14,887 nucleotides of DNA from Kiritimatiellia bacterium (GTDB lineage: Bacteria; Verrucomicrobiota; Kiritimatiellia; JAAZAB01). A model generated the notes under the pieces. That model was not told the origin of the DNA. It saw only the letters and a list, made by a program, of their open reading frames with translations, and did not search any database. The stretch is from positions 1 through 14,887 of the forward strand of contig JAGYMT010000008.1 of the NCBI GenBank assembly GCA_018400335.1, in the 5' to 3' direction. Made by a program: the position numbers and the translations under genes. This document shows, one piece after another, positions 1 through 8,251 of the stretch (positions are counted from its first letter, which is position 1; the number at the start of each line of letters is the position of its first letter).

Positions 1-81
1 GCAGACTGTCACCCGATTTTGAACCATGCCGGAATTCGCATTATGAATTGGACCAAGGTCGCGGGGGGGGCGGCCATAAGC

Positions 82-125
82 GATGAACCTTATGCATCAA
101 TGTTGTGTATTCATCATAATGCATC
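82..125 (+). promoter_or_regulatory. Candidate promoter and operator region of the hipBST operon
   Basis: CATAAT at 115-120 matches the sigma-70 -10 consensus at five of six positions, but no good -35 lies at the usual distance. The heptamer ATGCATC occurs at 92-98 and again at 119-125, the second copy overlapping the end of the -10 box. Each copy contains the palindrome ATGCAT. HipB proteins are known to repress their own operon by binding paired palindromic operators, so these repeats are reasonable operator candidates. A run of eight G residues lies just upstream at 63-70. The assignment is inferred from position and symmetry only. Confidence 0.35.
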
Positions 126-179
126 TGCTGGAAGATTTCACTTGCGTGATTGCCTAAAAGCAGTCTAGTATTCGTTGTG

Positions 180-383
180 ATGAAAACAAAGGAAGCAGGT
201 GACCTGATACGGAAGCGCCGTGGTGCACTGGGCATTGACCAACGCACGTTGAGCGAGATATCCGGGGTCGCCATCCACACGTTGAGCAACATCGAGGCCG
301 GGAAAGGCAATCCAACCGTGGCCACCCTTGACCGGGTGCTCAACGCGTTGGGCATGGAACTGCGCATCGAGATCAGGAAGTAG
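180..383 (+). CDS. hipB: HipB-like XRE-family antitoxin and repressor
   Basis: This 67-residue protein is almost entirely one helix-turn-helix domain of the XRE/Cro-C1 type. The DQRTLSEISGVAIHTLSNIEAG stretch (about residues 20-41) contains the turn and recognition helix, followed by the usual amphipathic tail (ATLDRVLNALGMELRIEI). Family members dimerise, bind operators in front of their own operon and take part in neutralising the HipA/HipT kinase. The ATG at 180 is preferred over the in-frame start at 150 because the extra ten residues precede the normal start of the fold. No strong Shine-Dalgarno is visible, so the start is moderately certain. The stop codon overlaps the ribosome binding site of the next gene, which indicates an operon with the two downstream HipA-family genes. 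Known HipB proteins are about 85-105 residues, so this one is short and lacks an extended C-terminal tail. Confidence 0.85.
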   Translation: MKTKEAGDLIRKRRGALGIDQRTLSEISGVAIHTLSNIEAGKGNPTVATLDRVLNALGMELRIEIRK

Positions 384-387
384 GAGA
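382..387 (+). promoter_or_regulatory. Ribosome binding site fixing the GTG start of hipS
   Basis: AGGAGA overlaps the hipB stop codon and lies 6 nt before the GTG at 394. It favours that GTG over an in-frame ATG at 328 that lies inside hipB. Confidence 0.6.
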
Positions 388-393
388 CAGGTC

Positions 394-723
394 GTGAGTC
401 GAAGCGGAAAAGTCTGCTGCCGAGGATCGCTTGCCGGACGTATCGAGGAGGCGCCGGACGGTTACCGCTTTACCTACGCCTCCGACTACCTGGCCTCAGC
501 GCAGTCCAAGCCCATCAGTCTGACGCTTCCAAGGCAAAGCGCACCCTATACATCGAAGACCCTATTTCCTTTCTTCTTCGGATTGCTGGCGGAAGGAATT
601 CTCAAAGAGACGCAGTGCCGCAAGCTGAAACTGGACGAGAATGACCATTTCGGCCGCCTGCTCAAGACGGCGAACAGCGACACCATCGGCGACGTCACCG
701 TGGTCGAGGAACCGGAGGCGTAA
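394..723 (+). CDS. hipS: HipS-like protein (stand-alone HipA N-terminal subdomain 1)
   Basis: This 109-residue protein matches the N-subdomain 1 that is fused to the kinase in classical HipA (the 'couple_hipA' type domain). Visible family features are the opening GKVCCRGSLAGRIEE strand pair, GYRFTYASDYL (residues 23-33), PISLTLP (40-46) and LFPFFFGLLAEGILKE (57-72). The start is the GTG at 394, chosen because of the AGGAGA site and because homologues begin at this point. In the E. coli O127 HipBST system the separate HipS is the antitoxin that binds the HipT kinase. By position and domain this protein should do the same, although here that is inferred. The LLAEGI motif has Ile where HipS-type proteins, as I recall them, often carry EGW, and the whole protein contains no Trp. 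It ends directly against the next ATG. Confidence 0.8.
   Translation: MSRSGKVCCRGSLAGRIEEAPDGYRFTYASDYLASAQSKPISLTLPRQSAPYTSKTLFPFFFGLLAEGILKETQCRKLKLDENDHFGRLLKTANSDTIGDVTVVEEPEA
714..718 (+). promoter_or_regulatory. Ribosome binding site fixing the hipT start
   Basis: GGAGG lies 5 nt before the ATG at 724, inside the last codons of hipS. It supports this start over the second in-frame ATG at 736 and argues that hipT is translated independently. Confidence 0.6.
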
Positions 724-1698
724 ATGTTCTACTGCATGTCAACACTGGCCGAGATCCCTCGCGAGGGCTACAGCGCCGCCGCGGAACGCCTGCTGGCCGG
801 CGGTAACCGCGCGTTCCCTTGTCGTTTGGCGTGCAACCGCGCCGATGTCATCGAGTTCCGTATCCGGGCTGCCGAGCATATGTCCATCTCCGGGATACAG
901 GACAAGATTTCGCTGAAGCTCATCCGCGGGAAGCTCGTTCCCGCGGAGAAGGACGGCGAGTACATCTTAAAGCCGATTCCGACTGCCGATATCCCCCGTT
1001 TCAAGGCCGACATACCGGCCAACGAACACCTCACGATGCAGATCGCATCGCAGGTCTTCGGCATCGCCACGGCGGTCAACGCGGTCATCCGTTTCGCTGA
1101 CGGCGAGCCGGCCTACATCACCCGCCGGTTTGACCGGCGCAACGGCGTGAAGATCGGGCAGGAGGACTTCTGCCAGTTGTCCAACCGGACCGAGGAGACG
1201 GCAGGCCGGAACTACAAGTACGACGGCAGCTACGAGGAGGCCGGTCGCATTCTGAAGCAGTACTGCAGTGCGTACCCCGTGGAAGTCGAGAAGCTCTTCG
1301 CCCGGATCGTGTTCAACTATATCATCTCGAACGGGGACGCGCACCTCAAGAACTTCTCGCTGCTCGAAAGCGAGTTCGGCGACTACATTCTGACGCCGGC
1401 CTACGACCTGATTTGCACGTCGTTGCACTTCCCCGACGAGTCCCGGACCGCCCTGGACATGTTCGACACGTTCGAGACCGAGAGCTTCCGGCGGAATGCG
1501 TTCTACAAACGGATGGACTTACTCAAACTGGCCGAGTTCTACGGCATGAACGCCGAACGAGCGGAGCGGTGTCTGCGCCACTTAGCCGACAGCGAGTCCC
1601 GCATCGTCGCTTTGATCGAACGCTCGTTCCTCTCCGAAAAGGCCAAAGCCGACTTCCGCGGTCGCTTCCATAACCGGCTGATGGCGATCGCGGACTGA
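724..1698 (+). CDS. hipT: HipT-like serine/threonine kinase toxin (HipA family, lacking N-subdomain 1)
   Basis: This 324-residue HipA-family kinase phosphorylates protein serine residues. Characterised relatives phosphorylate aminoacyl-tRNA synthetases (HipA on GltX, HipT on TrpS), which stalls translation. Visible elements are the Gly-rich loop MSISGIQDK with serines 54 and 56 (the SIS pair that is autophosphorylated in HipT), the ATP-binding lysine in YILKP (K83), the catalytic loop SNGDAHLKN (D205, N210) and the metal-binding LTPAYDL (D228). Its length is close to the roughly 335 residues of E. coli HipT and well below the 440 of HipA, because subdomain 1 is encoded separately upstream. 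The N-terminus (MFYCMSTLAEIPREGYS) resembles that of short HipT-type kinases, which argues against a frameshifted hipA. The ATG follows the hipS stop with no gap. The substrate cannot be read from sequence. Confidence 0.88.
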   Translation: MFYCMSTLAEIPREGYSAAAERLLAGGNRAFPCRLACNRADVIEFRIRAAEHMSISGIQDKISLKLIRGKLVPAEKDGEYILKPIPTADIPRFKADIPANEHLTMQIASQVFGIATAVNAVIRFADGEPAYITRRFDRRNGVKIGQEDFCQLSNRTEETAGRNYKYDGSYEEAGRILKQYCSAYPVEVEKLFARIVFNYIISNGDAHLKNFSLLESEFGDYILTPAYDLICTSLHFPDESRTALDMFDTFETESFRRNAFYKRMDLLKLAEFYGMNAERAERCLRHLADSESRIVALIERSFLSEKAKADFRGRFHNRLMAIAD

Positions 1699-1760
1699 CC
1701 CGACTGCGAGCAGACAACGCGGCTGAGTGCGCGCGAGACGGTTGCAAACGGCGTTCAGCC

Positions 1761-1785
1761 TGCCCGCGCGCGGAGCGCACGGGCA
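1761..1785 (+). terminator. Strong hairpin downstream of hipT, possible terminator
   Basis: Two 11-nt arms (1761-1771 and 1775-1785) pair with a single mismatch around a GGA loop and are very GC-rich. No T-run follows directly, so this is either a Rho-assisted terminator or an mRNA-stabilising stem. A second weak stem (1801-1805 with 1812-1816) is followed a few bases later by five Ts at 1824-1828. The rest of the spacer up to 1929 shows no gene. Confidence 0.35.
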
Positions 1786-1872
1786 AACATTAACGCTTGG
1801 TCTGCATAGAAGCAGATAACTTGTTTTTCATAGCAGTTTCTCGACATGCCGAGATTGTTGTGCCGATTGTTC

Positions 1873-1901
1873 TGGACGGGCGTTCGTGCCGATGTTACAG
1901 T
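1873..1901 (+). promoter_or_regulatory. Weak candidate promoter of the kinase operon
   Basis: TGGACG (1873-1878) and TACAGT (1896-1901) each match four of six sigma-70 consensus bases and are separated by 17 nt. They lie 28 nt upstream of the chosen kinase start. Such matches are common by chance, so confidence is low. Confidence 0.2.
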
Positions 1902-1916
1902 ACTCCGACATTTTTC

Positions 1917-1922
1917 TTGGAG
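1917..1922 (+). promoter_or_regulatory. Ribosome binding site choosing the kinase start
   Basis: TTGGAG lies 7 nt before the ATG at 1930. The in-frame ATG at 1846 has no such site, and the 28 residues it would add do not resemble a membrane-anchor N-terminus. Confidence 0.55.
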
Positions 1923-1929
1923 TGTGCGC

Positions 1930-4900
1930 ATGATTGACGGTTTCCTGAAATCAGTTCTATCCCGATTTGGCATGCCGCGTCGAATGGGGCTGTTCCTCCT
2001 GTTGCTTGCTGCCGGCGTGTTCTTCTGCTGGTGGGAGGTTTCGCGGTCGTCCGCGCGGATGAGGGAAAGCCTGCTGCTGCGGGCGGGCGTGGCGGGGCAA
2101 GCAATCAACCTGGAGCGCGTGAAGACGCTGCTGGCGCCGGAGCCCGATCTTTCGGGAGCCGACTATCTGCGCCTCAAGGAACAGCTGCTCTCGATACGCA
2201 TGGCCGACCCCAGTTGCCGCTTCGTCTACCTGCTCGGTCTTGAGCCTGATGGCGCAATCTATTTCATTGTTGATGATGTGCCGGCCGGACACGAGGACGA
2301 GGCGCTGCCTGGGACGATATATGACGACGCGCCGGCTGAGTTTCTCCACGTTTTTGACAGCCGGGTTCCCTTGACGATCGGACCGTACAAGGACCGCTGG
2401 GGAATATTTGTCAGTGCCGCGGTCCCGATCCTCGATCCGAAATCCGGCCAAGTCCTTGCTGTGCTGGGAATGGATATTGACTCCCGCGCGTGGATACTGG
2501 GCCTCGCTGCCGATTCGGCGTCCGTCGTGGCCTTGGTGCTCGCTTTGCTTGTCGTTGTGCTGGTGTTTCTGTTTGTCGTGCGCAGGGAACATGCCCCGCC
2601 CAAGCCGGTGCTCCTGCGCCTGATGCCGCCGCTGGCCTTCATCTTGGCAGCCTTAACCATCGGCGGGGGCTGGCTCCTGTGGCGGGAACATCAGGAACGA
2701 GTCCAGGAGCGAGTGCTGTATCAGATAGAGCAAGCCTCGCGCGAACTTGGCGTGGATATTGATAACCAGGCGGCCGGGATTGCAATGGCGCTGGCGCATA
2801 TAGTTGCGGATACTTCAGACCATCAGATGATGCGCAAGGGCGATGCGGAGGGACTTCTGGCGAAATGGAATCCGCTCTACGAGAAGTTGAATAAGGAAAA
2901 TTTCATAACGCATTTTTCGTTCATGGACACGAACCGTGTTGTCATGCTGCGTGTGCACAATCCGGAGCTGCGAGGTGACGTTGTAGACCGCTTCATTGCG
3001 CTGGAGGCTGAGCGAACGGGCGGGTTGTCGTATGGCATTGAGCCCGGGCCTCTGGGCACCTTCACACTTCGCGTGATTCAGCCGGTGTTCGATGCCGATG
3101 GTTTGGTTGGCTATATTCAGCTTGGAAAGGAAATTGAGGATATCCTCGAACGCCGCAGGAGAGCCGGCTCCGAATTGGCAATACTGATCAGGAAGCCCTT
3201 CGAAGTCAGGGAGACATGGGAAGCGGGCATGAAGGAGCTCGACAGGGAAGCGGACTGGGATAGGCTTCCTCACAGCGTGATTGTCTACGCATCTCAGATG
3301 CGGCTGCCGGATGTCTTCGATGAAATAGCCGATCACGATCCCCAGAGTGATTATCCGCATGGCAGCCCCGGACGGGAGTTCAATTACAATGGAAAAATAT
3401 GGCGGGCATCCGCGACATGTCTTAGCGATGCATCGGGAGCCGAAAGCGGTTGCCTGCTGGTGATGCATGATGTGACATCGGATCAGATTGCTTTCTGGCG
3501 GGTGTCCGTGCTGGCAGGAACGCTTGCTGCCGTTGTTCTCGTCGCCCTGCTGGGGTTTGTCTACGTGCTGCTTCGTCGCACCGATACCGGCATACTCGTC
3601 CAGCAGGCCAGGCTAAGGGAGAGCGATGAGCATCTGAGGGCAACACTGCGCTCCATCGGCGACGGTGTCATTGCAGCGGATGCGTCGGGCAGGATCACGA
3701 GCATCAACAGGATCGCCGAGAAGCTCACCGGATGGAGCTCGGATGAGGCAGTGGAAAGACCGGTTGACGAAGTTTTCAATATCATCAACGAGCTGACTCG
3801 CGAGAAGTCGAACAACCCTGTTGAGAGGGCGCTGCGCGAGGGCTTGATTGTGGGGCTAGCGAACCACACGGTGCTTATCGCGCGGGACGGAACGGAGCAT
3901 CAGGTTTCCGATAGCTGCGCCCCGATAATTGATGCCGACGGCAAGGTGACCGGCGCCGTCCTTGTCTTCCGCGATGTCAGCGAGGAGTATCGCCGCCGCG
4001 CGTGGGAACGCTTCGAGCTGCATTTCCAGCAGATTGTGGCGGATATTTCGGCGCGGTTCATAAGCCTCAAGGAGGACGATTTCGACAGGTCGGTTGACGA
4101 AGTTCTGGCCAGACTCGGCAAGTTGTTTCACGTGGATCGAGGCTACCTCTTCATGTTCTCGGAAGACCTCGTGACCATGGACAACACCCATGAATGGTGC
4201 GCGCCCGGAATCGTGCCGCAGAAGGACAAGGTCCAGAACTTCCCGGTGGACACCATGCCGTGGTGGAAGGCGGAGATCCTCAAGGGTGATCCGATATTCG
4301 TCAGGGATGTCAATGAACTGCCGCCGGAGGCTGATGCTGAGAAGAAGGAATTTCTCTCGCAATCCATCAAGTCGCTCGTTTGCCTGCCGATGTGCGGGGA
4401 GAGTGGAAAACTGATCGGATTCATGGGGTTCGACTCCGTCGGCGCCCGGCACGTGTGGCCGAGAAATCAGGTGCGCATGCTGAAGGTTGTCGCGGATATT
4501 ATCGCGAGGGCGATATCGAGAAGTGAGTCGCAAAAGGAATTACGCGAGAGCGAGTCCAGTTTGAAAGAAGCTCAGCAGATAGCCAAAATGGGGCGTTGGG
4601 ATCTCTTTCATGCGACGAACAAACTGAAGTGGGATGAGGTCATATTCGATACCTTCGAGATTACCCCGTCTGAGTTCAAAGCTTCATACGAGGCATTCCT
4701 GGCGGCAATCCATCCTGACGACCGCGAGATGGTGGATAAAGCATGGACCAAATCGCTGACCGATAAGCAGCCGTACATGATCGAACATCGGCTGCTGATG
4801 AATGACGGAAGAGTCAAGTGGGTCAACGAACGATGCCGGACGGATTTTGACGAAATAGGCAGGCCTGTGCATTCTGTCGGCGTTGTGCAGGATATCACGG

Positions 4901-7620
4901 AAGTCAAGAGGGAGATTATTTTCCGGGATATTGAAGGCGAGGCGCTCTCCATACTCAACAGTTCGGCTGATTTCAAGGTGTCGCTGAGCCGGATACTCAG
5001 GGCTATAAAGAAGCGAACAAGCTGTGACGCCGTTGGAATCCGTCTGCAGGACGGCGAGGATTTTCCGTATTTTGCTCAGGACGGCTTCCCGGAGAGTTTT
5101 CTCCTTTCCGAAAACTCGATAACTGCCCGTGATTCGAAGTCCGGCCTGTGCCGGAATCCCGATGGATCGGCTTGCCTGGAATGCACGTGCGGCCTGGTGA
5201 TTTCCGGGAAGACCGATCCGTCAAGCTCCATGTTCACGCCCGGCGGAAGCTTCTGGATAAACGATTCGAACGTTCTGCTCGACCTGCCGGAGAAAGAAGA
5301 CCCGCGGTATTGTCCGCGAAATGTGTGTATCCGAAGCGGCTATGCCTCGGTTGCATTGATCCCGATAAGGACAAGGGAGAAAATCGTCGGCCTTCTGCAG
5401 TTGAACGCAAAAGGAAAGGGATTGTTCTCCCCTTCCGCCATTCAGATCCTTGAGGGGATGGCATCCCATATCGGCGAGGCTCTGATGAGAAAACAAGCCG
5501 AGGATGCCCTTCGCGAGACCAATCTGCATCTTCAGGAGGCCACTATACGGGCAAATGAACTGGCGGAGAAGGCCGAGGCCGCCAACCTCGCGAAGAGCGA
5601 GTTCCTGGCCAATATGAGCCATGAAATACGGACGCCGATGAACGGGGTGATAGGAATGACCGGGCTGCTCCTCGATACGCGGCTTGCGGATGTACAGCGT
5701 CGTTACGCTGAGGCCGTGCGCGGAAGCGCGGAGGCCCTGATGCGGGTCGTGAATGATATTCTTGATTTCTCGAAGATCGAGGCAGGGAAGGTTGATGTGG
5801 AGGTTCTCGATTTCAACCTGCAGAACCTGCTTGACGATTTTGCCTCAACCATGGCGGTTTCGGCAGAGTCGAAGAAGATCGAACTTCTCTGTTCGGTTGA
5901 TCCGAAGTCCCCCGTTTTGCTCCGCGGCGACCCGGGCCGGCTTCGTCAGGTTCTGACTAATCTGACCGGCAATGCGATCAAGTTCACGCCCGAGGGCGGC
6001 GAAGTGGAGATTAGTGTCTGTCCGGACGGGGAAAACACGGATTGCGCGCGGCAGGCCGACCCCCCCGCAATCCGGCTGCGTTTCTCGGTGAGGGACACGG
6101 GAATCGGGATTCCCCGCGATAAGCAGTCTCTGTTGTTCAACAAGTTCACGCAGGTGGATGCTTCAACCACCCGCAAGTATGGCGGCACGGGCCTGGGTCT
6201 GGCGATCTCAAAAGAACTTGTGGCCATGATGGGCGGAGAAATAGGGGTGGATAGCGAGGTAGACAAAGGGTCTGATTTCTGGTTCACCGCATGTCTGGAA
6301 GTTCAGCCCCTCTCCGGCAGAGCGGACGATCCGCCGATGCGTGATCTTGATGGCGTGAGGGCGCTCATCGTGGACAATAATGAAACCGGGCGAGAGATTC
6401 TCTCGACCAGGTTGAGATCATGGGGAATGAGGACGTCGGAAGCAAGGGACGGGGGCGAGGCGCTCGATATCATGCGCCGCGCCGGCGAGGAAGGTGATCC
6501 CTTCCGCATTGCCCTTGTTGACATGCAGATGCCCGGCATGGACGGGGAGTCGTTGGGTCGGGCGATCAAGTCGGATGATAATCTCTCCGCAACCATCATG
6601 ATCATGCTGACCTCCATGGGCAAGGGCGAGCATCCTGAGCGCATAAGGGATATCGGGTTCGCGGATTATGCCATGAAGCCGGTTCCGCATGCGGAGCTGA
6701 AGAACATGCTGCAGCGCGCCTTGTCCGGGCGGGATGAGGAAGGCGCCGTCGCTGGTGCGGACGCAGGGCGCGAGGAGCGCGATACAACGGGCCTGTTCGC
6801 GGGGTGCAAGGCGCGGATACTGCTCGCGGAGGATAATATAACGAACCAGCAGGTTGCCCTTGGAATCCTCATGAAGATGGGGCTCGGCGCCGATGCTGTC
6901 GCAAACGGCGTCGAGGCGCTCAGCGCCGTTTCAACGCTCCCTTATGATCTCGTGCTTATGGATGTGCAGATGCCCGAGATGGACGGCCTGGAGGCGACGA
7001 GACAGATCAGGAATTTGAACATCAAACATCAAACATCAAACATCAAACATTCTTCCGATATCCCGATTATCGCCATGACCGCCTATGCGACGCGGGATGA
7101 TAAGGCCAAATGCATTAAGGCGGGAATGAACGACTTCGTGTCGAAGCCCGTGACGCCCGGCGCTCTGGCGGACGTGCTTGAGAAATGGCTTCCGGAAGGT
7201 GGGCGGACGGATAGCGGTCAGGGGGCAGTGGACAATGATCACGCCGCGGAAGACTCACCACAAAAGAAGGAAGGGTTGCCGCCGGTTTTCGACGAAGCGG
7301 CGCTGCTCGACAGGGTGATGGGCGACAAGGCGCTTGCTCGCAAGGTGGTGAACATTTTCGTCGAGGATATGCCGGTTCAGATCGAGTCGTTGCGCGATCG
7401 GCTTGAAGCGGGCGACGTAAAGGGCGTTGTGCACCAGGCTCACACGATCAAGGGCGCCGCGGCAAATGTGAGCGGTGAGCGCCTGCGCGCCGCCGCCTTC
7501 GATATCGAAAAGGCGGCCACTGCGGGAGATTTGTCTTCAGCGCGTGAGTCAATGTCGCGGATAGATGATGAGTTCAAAGCGTTGAAAATGGAGATCGAGA
7601 GCTGGAAGGAAATATTGTGA
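1930..7620 (+). CDS. Giant membrane hybrid histidine kinase with full phosphorelay
   Basis: This 1896-residue sensor has four membrane segments (about 20-37, 198-217, 233-251, 525-548), which leaves two extracytoplasmic sensor regions (38-197, and 252-520, which looks Cache-like). The cytoplasmic order is PAS (566-687), GAF (697-863), PAS (878-994), Cys-rich GAF (1003-1187), coiled coil, HisKA (H1231 in [11 protein letters not shown]), HATPase, two receivers and HPt. The HATPase shows N-box N1344 and N1348, G1 DTGIGIP at 1389 and G2 GGTGLGL at 1418. REC1 has D1531, T1561 and K1583; REC2 has D1635, D1678, T1717 and K1739. The HPt His is H1838 in AHTIKG. Phosphate would flow H1231 to a receiver Asp to H1838 and on to a separate regulator, most likely the overlapping downstream gene. 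REC1 reads VDNN, so the second acidic-pair residue is Asn. A 7-bp tandem repeat sits in REC2. The ligand is unknown. Confidence 0.93.
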   Translation: MIDGFLKSVLSRFGMPRRMGLFLLLLAAGVFFCWWEVSRSSARMRESLLLRAGVAGQAINLERVKTLLAPEPDLSGADYLRLKEQLLSIRMADPSCRFVYLLGLEPDGAIYFIVDDVPAGHEDEALPGTIYDDAPAEFLHVFDSRVPLTIGPYKDRWGIFVSAAVPILDPKSGQVLAVLGMDIDSRAWILGLAADSASVVALVLALLVVVLVFLFVVRREHAPPKPVLLRLMPPLAFILAALTIGGGWLLWREHQERVQERVLYQIEQASRELGVDIDNQAAGIAMALAHIVADTSDHQMMRKGDAEGLLAKWNPLYEKLNKENFITHFSFMDTNRVVMLRVHNPELRGDVVDRFIALEAERTGGLSYGIEPGPLGTFTLRVIQPVFDADGLVGYIQLGKEIEDILERRRRAGSELAILIRKPFEVRETWEAGMKELDREADWDRLPHSVIVYASQMRLPDVFDEIADHDPQSDYPHGSPGREFNYNGKIWRASATCLSDASGAESGCLLVMHDVTSDQIAFWRVSVLAGTLAAVVLVALLGFVYVLLRRTDTGILVQQARLRESDEHLRATLRSIGDGVIAADASGRITSINRIAEKLTGWSSDEAVERPVDEVFNIINELTREKSNNPVERALREGLIVGLANHTVLIARDGTEHQVSDSCAPIIDADGKVTGAVLVFRDVSEEYRRRAWERFELHFQQIVADISARFISLKEDDFDRSVDEVLARLGKLFHVDRGYLFMFSEDLVTMDNTHEWCAPGIVPQKDKVQNFPVDTMPWWKAEILKGDPIFVRDVNELPPEADAEKKEFLSQSIKSLVCLPMCGESGKLIGFMGFDSVGARHVWPRNQVRMLKVVADIIARAISRSESQKELRESESSLKEAQQIAKMGRWDLFHATNKLKWDEVIFDTFEITPSEFKASYEAFLAAIHPDDREMVDKAWTKSLTDKQPYMIEHRLLMNDGRVKWVNERCRTDFDEIGRPVHSVGVVQDITEVKREIIFRDIEGEALSILNSSADFKVSLSRILRAIKKRTSCDAVGIRLQDGEDFPYFAQDGFPESFLLSENSITARDSKSGLCRNPDGSACLECTCGLVISGKTDPSSSMFTPGGSFWINDSNVLLDLPEKEDPRYCPRNVCIRSGYASVALIPIRTREKIVGLLQLNAKGKGLFSPSAIQILEGMASHIGEALMRKQAEDALRETNLHLQEATIRANELAEKAEAANLAKSEFLANMSHEIRTPMNGVIGMTGLLLDTRLADVQRRYAEAVRGSAEALMRVVNDILDFSKIEAGKVDVEVLDFNLQNLLDDFASTMAVSAESKKIELLCSVDPKSPVLLRGDPGRLRQVLTNLTGNAIKFTPEGGEVEISVCPDGENTDCARQADPPAIRLRFSVRDTGIGIPRDKQSLLFNKFTQVDASTTRKYGGTGLGLAISKELVAMMGGEIGVDSEVDKGSDFWFTACLEVQPLSGRADDPPMRDLDGVRALIVDNNETGREILSTRLRSWGMRTSEARDGGEALDIMRRAGEEGDPFRIALVDMQMPGMDGESLGRAIKSDDNLSATIMIMLTSMGKGEHPERIRDIGFADYAMKPVPHAELKNMLQRALSGRDEEGAVAGADAGREERDTTGLFAGCKARILLAEDNITNQQVALGILMKMGLGADAVANGVEALSAVSTLPYDLVLMDVQMPEMDGLEATRQIRNLNIKHQTSNIKHSSDIPIIAMTAYATRDDKAKCIKAGMNDFVSKPVTPGALADVLEKWLPEGGRTDSGQGAVDNDHAAEDSPQKKEGLPPVFDEAALLDRVMGDKALARKVVNIFVEDMPVQIESLRDRLEAGDVKGVVHQAHTIKGAAANVSGERLRAAAFDIEKAATAGDLSSARESMSRIDDEFKALKMEIESWKEIL
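7018..7050 (+). repeat. Heptanucleotide tandem repeat inside the kinase REC2 domain
   Basis: The unit AACATCA repeats 4.7 times without error. Seven is not a multiple of three, so three units are read as seven different residues. The translation therefore shows a [14 protein letters not shown] pattern at residues 1697-1710. The insert falls in the loop between the phospho-Asp helix (TRQIRN) and the IPIIAMTA strand, which is surface-exposed in receivers and tolerant of length change. The reverse-strand unit TTTGATG differs by one base from TTGGATG in the spacer arrays near 11000-11140. Confidence 0.9.
7606..7610 (+). promoter_or_regulatory. Ribosome binding site for the GTG start of the response regulator
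   Basis: AAGGA lies 6 nt before the GTG at 7617, within the last codons of the kinase. It supports a GTG start that overlaps the kinase stop (GTGA). Confidence 0.6.
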
Positions 7621-8234
7621 GAATACTTATAGCCGAAGATGATTCCACTTCACGCACAATGCTCGTGGGCGTGCTGAAGAGAAACGGGCATGATGTGCAG
7701 GAAACGGTTAATGGGGTTGAAGCATGGGAGATTCTGCGTGAGCCCTCAGCGCCGAAACTGGCGATCCTGGACTGGATGATGCCCGAGATGGACGGATTGG
7801 AGGTTGTCCGGCGGGTCCGGGGGTTGAGCACCGACCGCCAGCCGTATATCATAATGCTCACCGCGAAGGGCGGCAGGGCCGACCTTATAGCCGGATTGGA
7901 CGCGGGAGTGAATGAGTACCTCACGAAGCCGCTCGATATCGCCGAACTGCGCGCCCGCGTGGAGGTGGGCCGGCGGATGGTTGACATGCAGGAGGCGCTG
8001 GCGGCTAAGGTCGAGGAGTTGCACAAAGCGCTCGAGGATATCAAGACCTTGCGCGGCATAATCCCGATCTGCGCGAACTGCAAGAAAATACGCGACGATA
8101 AGGGCTACTGGAATCAGGTGGAGGTCTACGTCCGCAAGCATTCGGAGGCGGAATTCAGCCATGGCATATGCCCGGATTGCGCGAAAAAGCTGTATCCCGA
8201 TCTCTACCCGAAAATTGCCAATGAGCTGAAGTAG
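7617..8234 (+). CDS. Response regulator: receiver domain with C-terminal zinc-ribbon-like tail
   Basis: This 205-residue protein has a complete receiver domain at residues 1-120: acidic pair D8 and D9, phospho-acceptor D52 in LDWMMPEMDG, T82 and K104 in YLTKP. A short coiled linker (about 122-144) follows. The tail, LRGIIPICANCKKIRDDKGYW and onward, ends in HGICPDCAKKLYPDLY. Its C152-x2-C155 and C185-x2-C188 pairs look like one zinc site. This tail is a recurring C-terminal module of PAS, GAF and REC signalling proteins whose function I do not know. There is no DNA-binding, GGDEF, EAL or HD-GYP output. The GTG start overlaps the kinase stop by 4 nt, so the two are translationally coupled and this is the likely phosphate acceptor of the kinase HPt domain. 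Confidence 0.9.
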   Translation: MRILIAEDDSTSRTMLVGVLKRNGHDVQETVNGVEAWEILREPSAPKLAILDWMMPEMDGLEVVRRVRGLSTDRQPYIIMLTAKGGRADLIAGLDAGVNEYLTKPLDIAELRARVEVGRRMVDMQEALAAKVEELHKALEDIKTLRGIIPICANCKKIRDDKGYWNQVEVYVRKHSEAEFSHGICPDCAKKLYPDLYPKIANELK

Positions 8235-8251
8235 TTCATCGCTCGTCAATG

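Noticed and set aside
1..167. Open frame from the window edge to TAG at 165-167, possible 3' end of an upstream gene
   Set aside because: Only 55 codons, no recognisable motif, mixed third-base use, and it runs through the likely hipB promoter. An open stretch of this length is expected by chance, although an unrelated upstream gene cannot be excluded.
724..1698. hipS and hipT as a broken hipA gene
   Set aside because: hipS and hipT each have a good ribosome binding site, family-like ends and intact motifs, and the order matches the known HipBST system.
1957..2592. 211-residue minus-strand frame opposite the kinase N-terminus
   Set aside because: Low-complexity His/Gln/Arg-rich product antisense to the sensor region; no family resemblance.
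7018..7050. CRISPR-like array
   Set aside because: The unit is 7 bp with no spacers between copies, so it is a simple tandem repeat. No cas gene is present.
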